Assembly (NCBI GenBank): GCA_963558655.1
Contig: CAUWHJ010000021.1
Span: 1 to 53,841, forward strand
Direction: 5' to 3'
From: UMGS1590 sp963558655
GTDB lineage: Bacteria; Bacillota; Peptococcia; Peptococcales; Peptococcaceae
Length of the DNA: 53,841 nt
Shown here piece after piece: positions 8,805-16,433 of the stretch. The translations under genes were made by a program, and so were the position numbers. Below the pieces are notes generated by a model, which was not told the DNA's origin, did not search any database, and worked only from the letters and a program-made list of their open reading frames with translations. The stretch's first letter is position 1. Each line of letters opens with the position of its first letter.

Positions 8805-8965
8805 TAAAGTTCTCTAACTTTAGTTGTAGAAAAGGTGTATGTTTACCCAAAATGTAGCTTTTTCTGTAGAATTGTGTTGGTTGTTTATAGAAGAAATTGG
8901 TTTCGCAATTGTCACTAATGTTTGATTAATTTTTTCTTAATTGTGCTAAGAATACTAAAAATGGC

Positions 8966-8994
8966 TTTACAATGGGCTTTTCGATTGCTATAAT
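8966..8994 (+). promoter_or_regulatory. Strong sigma-A-type promoter of the small RNA unit
   Basis: TTTACA (8966-8971), a 17-base spacer, then a perfect TATAAT (8989-8994). The predicted start is near 9001, directly before the tRNA-like sequence. No ribosome site or coding region follows until ymdB, so this promoter appears dedicated to the RNA that ends at the terminator at 9088-9121. The 160 bases upstream, after bioA, hold only weak hairpins (e.g. 8805-8822). Confidence 0.7.
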
Positions 8995-9009
8995 ATGGTT
9001 AAGTCGAAA

Positions 9010-9079
9010 GGAATTATGTTGAAACGGCATCATACAGGTTGTGGCACCTGAGTTGCGGGTTCGAGTCCCGCGAAGTTCC
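9010..9079 (+). ncRNA. tRNA-His(GUG)-like RNA, degenerate tRNA or tRNA-derived RNA
   Basis: A perfect T arm is present: GCGGG (9055-9059), loop TTCGAGT, CCCGC (9067-9071). Upstream is an anticodon-like hairpin CAGGT/ACCTG (9035-9039, 9046-9050) with TTGTGGC across 9039-9045, the usual tRNA-His loop with anticodon GTG. G9010 facing C9079 fits the G-1:C73 pair unique to tRNA-His. Defects: the anticodon loop is one base short (6 bases between paired arms), the acceptor stem 9011-9017/9072-9078 has an A-A mismatch and two wobbles, the D stem is poor, and no CCA is encoded. A strong promoter and terminator frame it. It could be a decayed tRNA, a spare tRNA kept as a small RNA, or an atypical tRNA. 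Confidence 0.5.
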
Positions 9080-9087
9080 TAACGTCG

Positions 9088-9121
9088 ACGCACTCGCCAA
9101 AAAATGTGAGTGCGTTTTTTT
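9088..9121 (+). terminator. Terminator of the tRNA-like RNA unit
   Basis: An 8-bp stem ACGCACTC (9088-9095) with GAGTGCGT (9108-9115) and a 12-base A-rich loop, followed by seven T's. With the promoter at 8966-8994 it defines a transcript of about 120 bases. Confidence 0.8.
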
Positions 9122-9142
9122 ATGCCTGTTGATGGACCTTGC

Positions 9143-9171
9143 TTGCGGCTCTGCGCTAAAGGTGCTATGAT
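9143..9171 (+). promoter_or_regulatory. Likely promoter of ymdB-menG
   Basis: TTGCGG (9143-9148), 17 bases, TATGAT (9166-9171). The -35 box is weak and the -10 box good. It sits just after the terminator of the small RNA and about 30 bases before the ymdB start. Confidence 0.45.
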
Positions 9172-9200
9172 GAACGGGTAACAGACAGGAGTATGAACTT

Positions 9201-10001
9201 ATGAAAATTTTATTCATCGGCGATATGGTAAGCCCCGATTCGATCGATGTGGCGGCACGCTGTATTCGTCAATTAAAGAAAGAGCATTCCATTGATTTGG
9301 TGATTGCCAATGGTGAAAACATTCATACCCAAAATGGCTTAAATCTGAAACAGTATGATCGCCTGAAAAGCATTGGTGTTGACGTGGTGACGCTGGGGAA
9401 CCATGCGTGGAATCAGCCGCAGATTTATCATTTCATTGATGAAAATGACGATATTGTGCGTCCTTTTAATTATCCGACGAACACGCCCGGGCGCGGTTGG
9501 ACGGTGACAGAGGCCAATCATCGTCAAGTGGCGGTGGTGGTGGCGATGGGCAATGTTTATGTGTCAACATTAACGTCACCGTTTCAGGACATTATACAGG
9601 TGGTCGATGAGCTGCACGCACAAGGTGTGAAAACAATTATTGTAGATATGCACGCAGAAGCGACCTCAGAAAAAATTGCTTTTGCACGCTATTTAGATGG
9701 TAAAGTCAGCGCTGTTTTGGGAACGCATACCCATGTGCCAACTGCGGATACGCAGATTTTGCCGGAAGGCACTGCTTATCAAACCGATGTTGGTATGGTT
9801 GGGCCGGTTGATTCGGTCATTGGCATGAAGGTGGAGGCTTCCATCAATCGCTTTTTAACACAGCGGCGTGTTAAGTTTCAGCAGAGTGACGATGAACAAT
9901 TCGTCTTTCAGGCTGTGCTTGTCGATATTGACAGCGATGGCCGTGCACAAGCCATTGAGCGTATTGAAGAACGCGTGATAATAGAAAGGACAAACGCATG
10001 A
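9201..10001 (+). CDS. ymdB: YmdB-family metallophosphoesterase (cyclic nucleotide phosphodiesterase)
   Basis: 266 aa, full length for the TIGR00282/YmdB family, cytoplasmic enzymes shown in Bacillus to hydrolyse 2',3'-cyclic nucleotides and to affect the choice between motility and biofilm. All metal ligands expected for the family are present: D8, E39-N40 (NGEN), N67-H68 (GNH), H151 (DMH) and H176/H178 (GTHTH). The start ATG 9201 has AGGAG at 9188-9192. Its stop overlaps the menG start as ATGA, so the two are co-translated; usual neighbours of ymdB such as rny are not in the window. Confidence 0.92.
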   Translation: MKILFIGDMVSPDSIDVAARCIRQLKKEHSIDLVIANGENIHTQNGLNLKQYDRLKSIGVDVVTLGNHAWNQPQIYHFIDENDDIVRPFNYPTNTPGRGWTVTEANHRQVAVVVAMGNVYVSTLTSPFQDIIQVVDELHAQGVKTIIVDMHAEATSEKIAFARYLDGKVSAVLGTHTHVPTADTQILPEGTAYQTDVGMVGPVDSVIGMKVEASINRFLTQRRVKFQQSDDEQFVFQAVLVDIDSDGRAQAIERIEERVIIERTNA

Positions 10002-10834
10002 AAAACGAACGTAAAGAAAAATATGTCCACGAAGTGTTTGATGCCATTGCAGGCAAATATGATTTTATGAACGTTTTGATGACTTGGGGAATGCTCGGCC
10101 GTTGGCAGAAAATGGTCATGCAAAAGACAGAACTTGCCCCTGGCGGCAAGGGGCTGGATGTGTGCTGCGGCACCGGTGAAATGACCTATCAGCAGGCAGA
10201 AATTGTTGGTGTGTATGGACAGTCGGTAGGCTTGGATTTTTCGGAAAATATGCTGACCGCTGCAGAGGCTAAACGTGCACAGCATCCAAATTGCAATGTG
10301 CAGTTTGTACAAGGCGATGCCCTGGCACTGCCATTTCCGGACGACAGCTTCAATGCGGCAACCAGTGGTTTTGCCTTGCGTAATGTCAGCGACATTCCTC
10401 TTGCTATTCGCGAAATGGCGCGTGTGGTGAAGGTGGGCGGCAAGGTGGTCTGCATTGATGTATCGCGACCAAGTTTTCCGCCAGCGCGTGCGTTTTTTAA
10501 TTTTTATTATTTCAAAGTAGTACCGTGGTTGGGCAGTCATTTAGTAAGTGCACAAAAGATTTCAAATGGATTTCCTGCCTATACCTGGTTGGCAGAGAGT
10601 CTTCGCACGTTCCCACCACGTCGTGAAATTGCTCAGATGTTCCGTGATGCCGGCTTGACAGCCGTTGAAGTGCGGCCGGTTGGCTTTGGTGCAGCCACCA
10701 TTTACAGCGGCATTAAAACCAATTTGAATTATGACTTCGAGGCACCGGCGCGCAAGTGCCCTCTGAAAAAGGTGGAAAAAGCAGCTGTGAAAATTCGTGC
10801 TGTATTGGCGAAATTGATGGGGTTGAAAAAATAA
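9998..10834 (+). CDS. menG: UbiE/MenG-type SAM-dependent methyltransferase
   Basis: 278 aa. The N-terminus (KYVHEVFDAIAGKYDFMN) and the SAM-binding LDVCCGTGEM (53-62) are those of the UbiE/COQ5 family, which C-methylates demethylmenaquinone or related quinol precursors. LDFSENML, PDDSFNAATSGFALRNV and the basic region before the C-terminus also match. It is about 40 residues longer than typical MenG because of a basic, lysine-rich tail (from about 238). No other menaquinone genes are in the window, so the substrate is inferred from family only. Start overlaps the ymdB stop by 4 bases. Confidence 0.82.
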   Translation: MKNERKEKYVHEVFDAIAGKYDFMNVLMTWGMLGRWQKMVMQKTELAPGGKGLDVCCGTGEMTYQQAEIVGVYGQSVGLDFSENMLTAAEAKRAQHPNCNVQFVQGDALALPFPDDSFNAATSGFALRNVSDIPLAIREMARVVKVGGKVVCIDVSRPSFPPARAFFNFYYFKVVPWLGSHLVSAQKISNGFPAYTWLAESLRTFPPRREIAQMFRDAGLTAVEVRPVGFGAATIYSGIKTNLNYDFEAPARKCPLKKVEKAAVKIRAVLAKLMGLKK

Positions 10835-10935
10835 ACAAGGGCATCAATTTTTGGTGTTTTGTAACGTTATGTCAAACTTTTTCGTGTATGATAGTAACGT
10901 AATGGTGCCCGAGAATGTTTGGAAGGAAGATGCAG

Positions 10936-11661
10936 ATGTGGGATATGGCGTATAAGACAAGAGGCGAATATGTGTCGGCGTTAGAGCAGGCACTGGAAGG
11001 CAAGAATGTTGTTGACGCCGATATGATGATTAGTGACATTAAAAAATTTTTTTTCAACCGCAACCGTCAATCCATTGGCGATACAGAAATCATCAATATG
11101 CTGCCGGAGCCAGAAACGCTGGCGGCGCAGTATGAAAATAAAGAGTACAATAATCGCCGTGCTCTGAAAAAAAGCGGCTCTGCCGGTATTATAAAGCGTG
11201 CAGGTATTGCGCTCCTGACTTTATTTGCGGTCGTGCTTGGCTTTCTTTTGACTGTTGGCTTTGCGCTGATGTTTGTTCTTGGTGTGTTGGCTGTGATTGC
11301 AGCGGTTATCTTTCAGATGGGCTGGTTTGACAGCCTGCCAAGCCAGGTGGTCGCTGTCATTGATGTGCTGCCTTACCAGGCGTTTGAAAACAATCCGGTG
11401 GGTGTCATCTTTTTGGTGGCATCAGGCATTTTTCTTTTGTTGCTGTCAGGTACAGCGCTTAAAGCCTTGCGCCGTTTGCGGGAAAAATACCATACATGGA
11501 CGCTCAAAAAAATCAGCGGTTGTTTTCGTCTGCCGGTAACGTTGGACGATGTGTATTCAAAAGGGTGGCGTATTTGCGTGTACATTTTTCTGCCACTATC
11601 GATGATTGTTGCGTTGGTAACCATGGTCATGCTGGTTCTTGGTGTCAATTTTACATTTTAA
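10936..11661 (+). CDS. HAAS/DUF1700-like membrane protein
   Basis: 241 aa. The first 70 residues resemble the HAAS (DUF1700) helical domain: a short amphipathic helix, then a segment rich in acidic residues and ending INMLPEPETLAAQY, close to the (L)GxPxxxAxxY-type motif of that family. Four hydrophobic segments follow (about 85-110, 112-128, 155-175 and 210-235), so it is an inner-membrane protein with an N-terminal cytoplasmic domain. Start chosen at ATG 10936, nine bases after GGAAGG; ATG 10915 and 10930 are too close to or upstream of that site. HAAS proteins usually pair with PadR-like regulators, but none is adjacent. Function unknown. Confidence 0.65.
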   Translation: MWDMAYKTRGEYVSALEQALEGKNVVDADMMISDIKKFFFNRNRQSIGDTEIINMLPEPETLAAQYENKEYNNRRALKKSGSAGIIKRAGIALLTLFAVVLGFLLTVGFALMFVLGVLAVIAAVIFQMGWFDSLPSQVVAVIDVLPYQAFENNPVGVIFLVASGIFLLLLSGTALKALRRLREKYHTWTLKKISGCFRLPVTLDDVYSKGWRICVYIFLPLSMIVALVTMVMLVLGVNFTF

Positions 11662-11668
11662 GCGGACC

Positions 11669-11699
11669 TCGCATTCACTTTTGTGGATGCGATTTTTTT
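11669..11699 (+). terminator. Terminator after the HAAS-like gene
   Basis: A 9-bp stem (11670-11678 with 11683-11691, one G-U pair) with a TTTT loop, then A and seven T's. It starts about 8 bases after the stop codon. Confidence 0.8.
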
Positions 11700-11731
11700 A
11701 TTGATGACATTTTTGCGCTTATTCTTACTCC

Positions 11732-11760
11732 TTGACACAGAAAAGAAAAAGGCGTATGAT
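11732..11760 (+). promoter_or_regulatory. Upstream promoter (P1) of feoAB
   Basis: A perfect TTGACA (11732-11737), 17-base spacer, TATGAT (11755-11760). It gives an untranslated leader of about 140 bases before the feoAB start. I did not find a clear Fur box. Confidence 0.7.
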
Positions 11761-11837
11761 AAAAACAAATAAAAGACTGCTTAATTGTTAAAACGAGAGA
11801 CGCCTATGAAGATATATAGCTTGTCAGGCAGAAAATG

Positions 11838-11846
11838 TGTTATAAT
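11838..11846 (+). promoter_or_regulatory. Possible second promoter (P2) of feoAB, extended -10
   Basis: TGTTATAAT at 11838-11846 is a perfect extended -10 (TGn plus TATAAT) without a good -35 box. It lies 60 bases before the gene and downstream of P1, so feoAB may have two start sites. Confidence 0.4.
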
Positions 11847-11906
11847 AGTTAGCGAATGATTATGGAGGAGAAGGAAGGTGGACAAGGGCCTTCCTGAGAG
11901 AGTTTT

Positions 11907-14276
11907 ATGGATAAAATTGAACTGCGTTCTTTACGTGAGCTGGAAATTGGCGAATCGGCGCAGATTGTCACTGTTGGTGGCGAGGAACAGCTACGTAAAC
12001 ATTTGCTGGATATGGGGCTTATTCCAGGTACCTATGTAAAGCTTGTAAAATATGCGCCACTTGGTGACCCGATGCAATTAACCGTGCATGGGTATGAGTT
12101 GACCTTGCGCTTGGCTGATGCCGAGCACATTCAAGTGAAGGAGCTGGACGAAGCGCTTTTGCACACGCATGAAGCGCAGCCACGCACCCCTTTTACAGAG
12201 CATCCGGGCTTGGGTGAAGGCGGTCGCTTTCATGAGAAAGACACAGAACAGCCTTTGCCAGACGATGAAATTTTGACGTTTGCGCTGGCAGGCAACCAAA
12301 ACTGCGGAAAAACCACACTATTTAATCAGCTTACTGGTGCAAACCAACATGTGGGCAATTTCCCGGGGGTGACGGTTGACCGTAAAGATGGTGTCATTCG
12401 TGGGCACGATAATACATTGGTGACGGATTTGCCAGGTATCTATTCCATGTCGCCTTATACCAGCGAAGAGCGGGTGACACGCCGTTTTTTGTTGCAGGAT
12501 AAGCCGCGCGGTATTATCAACATCATTGATGCAACCAACATCGAACGCAACCTTTACCTGACCATGCAGCTGTTGGAATTGGGGATTCCAATGGCGGTGG
12601 CGTTGAACATGATGGATGAGGTCAACGCCAATGGCGGCACGATTCATGTTAATACGTTGGAAGAACAGCTCGGTGTGCCAGTGGTGCCGATTTCGGCGGC
12701 AAAAAACCAGGGGATTGACGAACTGATTGACCACGCCATTCATGTGGCGAAATTTCAGGAAAAGCCGCAGCGTGCTGATTTTTGCAAAAATGACGAAGAT
12801 GGTGGTGCGGTGCATCGCTGCATTCATGCCATCATGCATTTGATTGCCGATCATGCGGCTCAGGTAGGGATACCAACACGTTTTGCGGCTACGAAACTCA
12901 TCGAAGGTGATGAGGTGGTTGAAGGGGTTCTCAACCTGGATGACAACGAAAAAGCGACGATTGCCCATATTATTGAACAGATGGAAACGGAGCGTGGCTT
13001 GGACCGTGCAGCTGCCATTGCTGATATGCGCTTTGACTTTATCCTTGATGTGTGCAGCGAAACCGTGGTGAAGCCTCACGAAAGCAAGGAACATATGCGT
13101 AGCCGCAAGGCAGATGAAATTTTGACAGGTCGTTGGACAGCGATTCCAACATTCATTCTCATTATGGGTACTGTCTTTTACCTTACCTTCAATGTCATTG
13201 GGGCTTGGCTGCAAGGCTTGTTGGAAACGGCGATTGGCTGGCTGTCAGACGTTGTGATTGGAGCGATGGAATCAGGCGGCGTTAATGTCACGCTGGTATC
13301 GTTGGTGCGTGATGGTATTTTTGGCGGGGTTGGTACGGTGTTGAGCTTCCTGCCAATCATCATCACGTTGTTCTTCTTCCTGTCACTGCTTGAGGACAGC
13401 GGCTATATGGCGCGAGTGGCGTTTGTGATGGATAAGCTTTTGCGTAAAATCGGCCTGTCGGGGCGCAGCATTGTACCGTTGCTCATTGGCTTTGGATGCA
13501 GCGTGCCGGCCATCATGGCCAGTCGTACACTGCCTTCGGAACGCGACAGAAAGATGACCATTTTACTCACGCCGTTTATGAGTTGCAGTGCAAAAGTACC
13601 GGTGTATGGGTTCTTTACGGCAGCCTTCTTCCCAGAGCATGGCGGCTTGGTGATGACCTTGCTGTACTTTTTGGGGATTGTTGTGGGCATAGTGGTGGCA
13701 CTTATTTTCCGCAAAACGCTTTTTTCCGGCGATGCTGTTCCGTTTGTGATGGAGCTGCCAAATTATCGTATGCCATCGGCGAAAAGTGTGGGTATGCTCA
13801 TGTGGGACAAATCGCGCGATTTTATTGAACGTGCGTTTACTGTTATTTTCATTGCTACCCTTATCATCTGGTTCCTGAATCAGTTTACGCCGACCATGAA
13901 CGTGGCGACTGACCCTGGTGATAGTATGCTGGCTGCGGTGGCAGGTGTGTTGGCGCCAATTTTCGCCCCACTTGGTTTTGGAGATTGGCGCATTTGTGCA
14001 AGTTTGATTACTGGCTTCATGGCCAAAGAAAGTGTCATTTCTACACTGCTTGTGCTCTTTGGCAGCGAAGCGGCTGTGCAGACAGCCTTGACGCCGCTTA
14101 CGGCAGCAGCCTTACTCGTTTTCTGCCTGCTTTATACGCCATGTGCAGCAGCGGTTAGCGCTGTACGTCGAGAGCTGGGAACAAAATGGATGTTCTATGT
14201 GATTGTTTTTCAGTGCGTGGTGGCGTGGATTGTGGCCTTTCTTGCACACTTGGTGTTGGGATTCTTCCTGGTGTGA
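11907..14276 (+). CDS. feoB: Fused ferrous iron transporter FeoA-FeoB
   Basis: 789 aa. Residues 1-80 form a FeoA SH3-like domain (LRELEIGESAQIV, LLDMGLIPGTYVKL). A linker of 40 residues rich in E, H and P leads to the FeoB G domain: G1 GNQNCGKTT (129-137), G3 DLPG (174-177), G4 NMMD (234-237), G5 SAAK. After a helical GDI region (to about 390) the membrane part has eight or more segments including the two Gate repeats (e.g. GFGCSVPAIMASRTL and LYTPCAAAVSAVRRE), the latter carrying the conserved CxxP/PC-type cysteines. It imports Fe(II). FeoA is normally a separate small protein; here it is one chain. ATG 11907 has only a weak AGAGAG ahead; the strong purine-rich site lies about 30 bases further up. 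Confidence 0.95.
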   Translation: MDKIELRSLRELEIGESAQIVTVGGEEQLRKHLLDMGLIPGTYVKLVKYAPLGDPMQLTVHGYELTLRLADAEHIQVKELDEALLHTHEAQPRTPFTEHPGLGEGGRFHEKDTEQPLPDDEILTFALAGNQNCGKTTLFNQLTGANQHVGNFPGVTVDRKDGVIRGHDNTLVTDLPGIYSMSPYTSEERVTRRFLLQDKPRGIINIIDATNIERNLYLTMQLLELGIPMAVALNMMDEVNANGGTIHVNTLEEQLGVPVVPISAAKNQGIDELIDHAIHVAKFQEKPQRADFCKNDEDGGAVHRCIHAIMHLIADHAAQVGIPTRFAATKLIEGDEVVEGVLNLDDNEKATIAHIIEQMETERGLDRAAAIADMRFDFILDVCSETVVKPHESKEHMRSRKADEILTGRWTAIPTFILIMGTVFYLTFNVIGAWLQGLLETAIGWLSDVVIGAMESGGVNVTLVSLVRDGIFGGVGTVLSFLPIIITLFFFLSLLEDSGYMARVAFVMDKLLRKIGLSGRSIVPLLIGFGCSVPAIMASRTLPSERDRKMTILLTPFMSCSAKVPVYGFFTAAFFPEHGGLVMTLLYFLGIVVGIVVALIFRKTLFSGDAVPFVMELPNYRMPSAKSVGMLMWDKSRDFIERAFTVIFIATLIIWFLNQFTPTMNVATDPGDSMLAAVAGVLAPIFAPLGFGDWRICASLITGFMAKESVISTLLVLFGSEAAVQTALTPLTAAALLVFCLLYTPCAAAVSAVRRELGTKWMFYVIVFQCVVAWIVAFLAHLVLGFFLV

Positions 14277-14296
14277 GCCAGCGAAACTTTTTATGA

Positions 14297-14325
14297 AGAT
14301 CGAACTTCGGTTCGGTCTTTTTTTG
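14297..14325 (+). terminator. Terminator of feoAB
   Basis: A 9-bp stem (14297-14305 with 14310-14318) closed by a stable TTCG tetraloop and followed by a run of seven T's, 20 bases after the stop codon. Confidence 0.85.
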
Positions 14326-14379
14326 TGGGCGAAATCTGTGAGAAATCATAGATTGCCTAGCGCCATAAGCGACGAGTTA

Positions 14380-14388
14380 TGTTATAAT
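14380..14388 (+). promoter_or_regulatory. Likely promoter of the DegV gene, extended -10
   Basis: TGTTATAAT at 14380-14388 (TGn plus TATAAT). No good -35 box lies at normal spacing. It is 67 bases before the DegV start codon. Confidence 0.5.
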
Positions 14389-14454
14389 GCAAACAAGCAG
14401 TAAACGATATTAGAATAAGATAGCTGCCGCCAAAAGTGGCAAGGGGGAATCAAC

Positions 14455-15303
14455 ATGAAGTGGAACATCATCGCAGATTCAAGCTGCGATATTTACGAAA
14501 TCAATACAGCGAGCGACGAGGTCGCTTTTCATACCATTCCATTCACCATTACGGTTGATGGCAAAGATTATGTCGATCATGAAACGTTGGACAAAGAGGA
14601 ACTGGTTACAGCGATGGAGACGTGCAAAGATGCAAGTCATACGTCTTGTCCGTCCCCCTATGCCTGGTTTGAGCAATTTGAAAAAGCCGATTATGCCATA
14701 GCAGTCACCATTTCCAGTCAGTTGTCCGGCAGTTATAACAGTGCAGTGGCAGGGCGAGAAATGGCGTTAGAAAAATATCCCGACAAAAAAATTGCCATTA
14801 TTGATTCACGTTCAGCTGGTCCGGAACTGATTTTCATTGTTGAACACTTGCTGCACGCCATTGAGAAAGGCTTGGATTTTGAGGACGTGGTGGCAGCTGC
14901 CAAGCAACTGCAACAACATACCTATGTGACGTTTGCCTTGTGCTCGTTCCACAATCTGATTAAAAATGGACGCATGAGCCGCTTGACAGGCTTTCTTGCA
15001 GGCAAGCTCGGCTTCTGGGGCATTGGTATAGGCAGTGCGGAAGGCACCATTCAAATCAAGGGCAAGGCACGCAGCCGCAAAAAAGCCATCAATGCCATTA
15101 TTGACGACCTTCGTGAACGGGCTGGGAGCGTGAAAACGGTGCTCATTAGCCACTGTCAGAATCATGAATGTGCGGAAATGCTGCGTGATGCCATTCGTGA
15201 TAACTGGAGCAATGCCGAGGTGAAAATTATGCCGACGCGTGGGCTTTGCAGCTATTATGCAGAAAAAGGCGGCCTGATTGTTGGCTTTAAGGATAATAAG
15301 TGA
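14455..15303 (+). CDS. DegV family fatty acid-binding protein
   Basis: 282 aa, the usual DegV length. Seen: N-terminal IIADSSCDI (the D-S-x-x-D start of the family), HTSCPSP with the T-S-x-P lipid-binding site, ITISSQLSGSYNSA and the C-terminal domain. Known members (e.g. FakB proteins) bind a fatty acid for FakA kinase, which feeds exogenous or recycled fatty acids into phospholipids. No fakA is nearby. ATG 14455 has a GGGGGAATC site upstream. It is monocistronic, framed by its own promoter and terminator. Confidence 0.9.
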   Translation: MKWNIIADSSCDIYEINTASDEVAFHTIPFTITVDGKDYVDHETLDKEELVTAMETCKDASHTSCPSPYAWFEQFEKADYAIAVTISSQLSGSYNSAVAGREMALEKYPDKKIAIIDSRSAGPELIFIVEHLLHAIEKGLDFEDVVAAAKQLQQHTYVTFALCSFHNLIKNGRMSRLTGFLAGKLGFWGIGIGSAEGTIQIKGKARSRKKAINAIIDDLRERAGSVKTVLISHCQNHECAEMLRDAIRDNWSNAEVKIMPTRGLCSYYAEKGGLIVGFKDNK

Positions 15304-15318
15304 GGTACAATACAAGGT

Positions 15319-15348
15319 GAGATCGGAGGGCTTTCCGATCTCCTTTTT
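15319..15348 (+). terminator. Terminator of the DegV gene
   Basis: A perfect 9-bp stem GAGATCGGA (15319-15327) with TCCGATCTC (15334-15342) and a 6-base loop, followed by CTTTTTC. Confidence 0.85.
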
Positions 15349-15368
15349 CATTCATGGGTAAGGAGCGT

Positions 15369-15704
15369 ATGACTGTGCAAATGATAACAGAAAAAGAAAG
15401 GCTTTCGGCACTTGTGCATGAAAAACCGATTGTGGTGGTGGAAATTGGCAGCAGTCGTTGTTGTGCCTGCTCAGCCATTGCACAGAAGTTGGAGGCGCAC
15501 TATGGCCATGATGAGATGGTGGAGGTTGTGCGCTTATCGTTGGAAGCGGCGGCAGAACTTTGTGCAGACTTGGGCATTTACAGTGCGCCGGCGGTGCTTG
15601 TTTATGTTCAAGGGCAACTGACTGTGCGTGAAGCCGGCGTGATGAGTGTGGAGGATATTTTTCGACGGGTGGCACGCTATCGCGGCTTGCTCGAAGAAAA
15701 CTGA
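15369..15704 (+). CDS. Thioredoxin-fold protein with CCAC active site
   Basis: 111 aa, cytoplasmic (no signal peptide). The pattern is that of a thioredoxin: a strand (PIVVVEIGSS), then RCCACSAI containing a CxxC (Cys-Cys-Ala-Cys), and later the cis-proline region YSAPAVLVYVQGQL. The motif differs from the usual CGPC, so the redox potential may differ. It is likely a thiol-disulfide reductase or disulfide carrier. ATG 15369 is chosen because AAGGAG (15359-15364) precedes it; an in-frame ATG at 15354 lies upstream of that site. It ends about 60 bases before the response regulator of module 1. Confidence 0.7.
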   Translation: MTVQMITEKERLSALVHEKPIVVVEIGSSRCCACSAIAQKLEAHYGHDEMVEVVRLSLEAAAELCADLGIYSAPAVLVYVQGQLTVREAGVMSVEDIFRRVARYRGLLEEN

Positions 15705-15707
15705 GCA

Positions 15708-15736
15708 ATGTCACTATTCTGCAACAATCGTATGAT
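15708..15736 (+). promoter_or_regulatory. Predicted regulator site A with -10 box, module 1 regulator promoter
   Basis: Two 11-bp direct repeats lie side by side: 15708-15718 (ATGTCACTATT) and 15719-15729 (CTGCAACAATC), followed at once by TATGAT (15731-15736). The 22-bp unit matches 17 of 22 positions with the site before the module 1 ABC genes (18133-18154). Tandem 11-bp repeats are the usual OmpR-family binding layout, so self-regulation is likely. Confidence 0.55.
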
Positions 15737-15762
15737 AGACTGGCGGGAAAGAGGTGAAGGTG

Positions 15763-16431
15763 ATGCACAAAATTTTGATTGTGGAGGACGATGCCCTGCT
15801 CAACAGTAGTCTGGCGTATAATCTTCGGGCAGAAGGCTACGATGTGCAGCAGGCGTTTTCCGTGAAAGAAGCGAAAGCAGCCACACCGGTGGAAGTGGTG
15901 CTTTTGGATGTCAAGCTGCCCGATGGCAGCGGTCTGTCGCTTTGCAGCCATTTTGCACAAAGCTATGTCATATTTCTGACAGCCAACGATAGTGAGCAGG
16001 ATATGCTTGCCGGTTACGCAGCTGGTGGCGCAGACTATGTGACCAAACCGTTTTCTGTGGCGGTGCTTTGCAAAAAGATTGCTGCGGTGTTTGCACGCAT
16101 GGAACAACAGGAACCGCTACATGAAATTTACGATGATGGTGTGCTTCACATTGATTTTTCCACACAAACAGCGATGCTTGCAGGGGCGCCGCTGCTATTG
16201 ACGCCGCAAGAGTACAAAACATTGGCCTTGTTTACGGCGCATCCACGCATGATTCTTACTAAGCGGCAACTTTTGGCGCAGCTTTGGGATGATGAGGGCG
16301 TGTTTGTGGACGACCACACGCTGGCGACCATCATCAGCCGTATTCGTAAAAAAATTGAGAATGATGAGCGCAAGTACATTAAAACGGTTTACGGTATGGG
16401 CTATCAGTGGCTTGGAGGTGGAGGCGTTTGA
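15763..16431 (+). CDS. OmpR/PhoB-family response regulator (module 1)
   Basis: 222 aa. The receiver domain has the acidic pair E8-D9-D10, phosphoacceptor D49 (LLDVKLPDG), a TAND switch threonine and the K of TKPF. The winged-helix domain (about 125-222) shows LTPQEYKTLALF and HTLATIISRIRKKI, which holds the recognition helix. ATG 15763 follows AGGTGA (15752-15757); GTG 15754 overlaps that site. Two bases separate it from the kinase gene, so they form one operon. Its probable targets are its own promoter and the ABC genes at 18198. Confidence 0.93.
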   Translation: MHKILIVEDDALLNSSLAYNLRAEGYDVQQAFSVKEAKAATPVEVVLLDVKLPDGSGLSLCSHFAQSYVIFLTANDSEQDMLAGYAAGGADYVTKPFSVAVLCKKIAAVFARMEQQEPLHEIYDDGVLHIDFSTQTAMLAGAPLLLTPQEYKTLALFTAHPRMILTKRQLLAQLWDDEGVFVDDHTLATIISRIRKKIENDERKYIKTVYGMGYQWLGGGGV

Positions 16432-16433
16432 CC

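Noticed and set aside
11806..11859. 17-residue open frame (MKIYSLSGRKCVIIVSE) before feoAB
   Set aside because: The second -10 box TATAAT lies inside it and the ribosome site is poor.
11700..11906. Fur box before feoAB
   Set aside because: No stretch approaches the 19-bp GATAATGATAATCATTATC consensus; short GATAA-like bits are too weak.
12318..13214. 298-codon open frame on the minus strand inside feoAB
   Set aside because: Antiparallel shadow of a well-supported gene; its residue make-up (rich in H, R, N, I) fits no family and no ribosome site precedes it. The same holds for minus frames at 30632-31897, 45351-46196 and 2559-3278.
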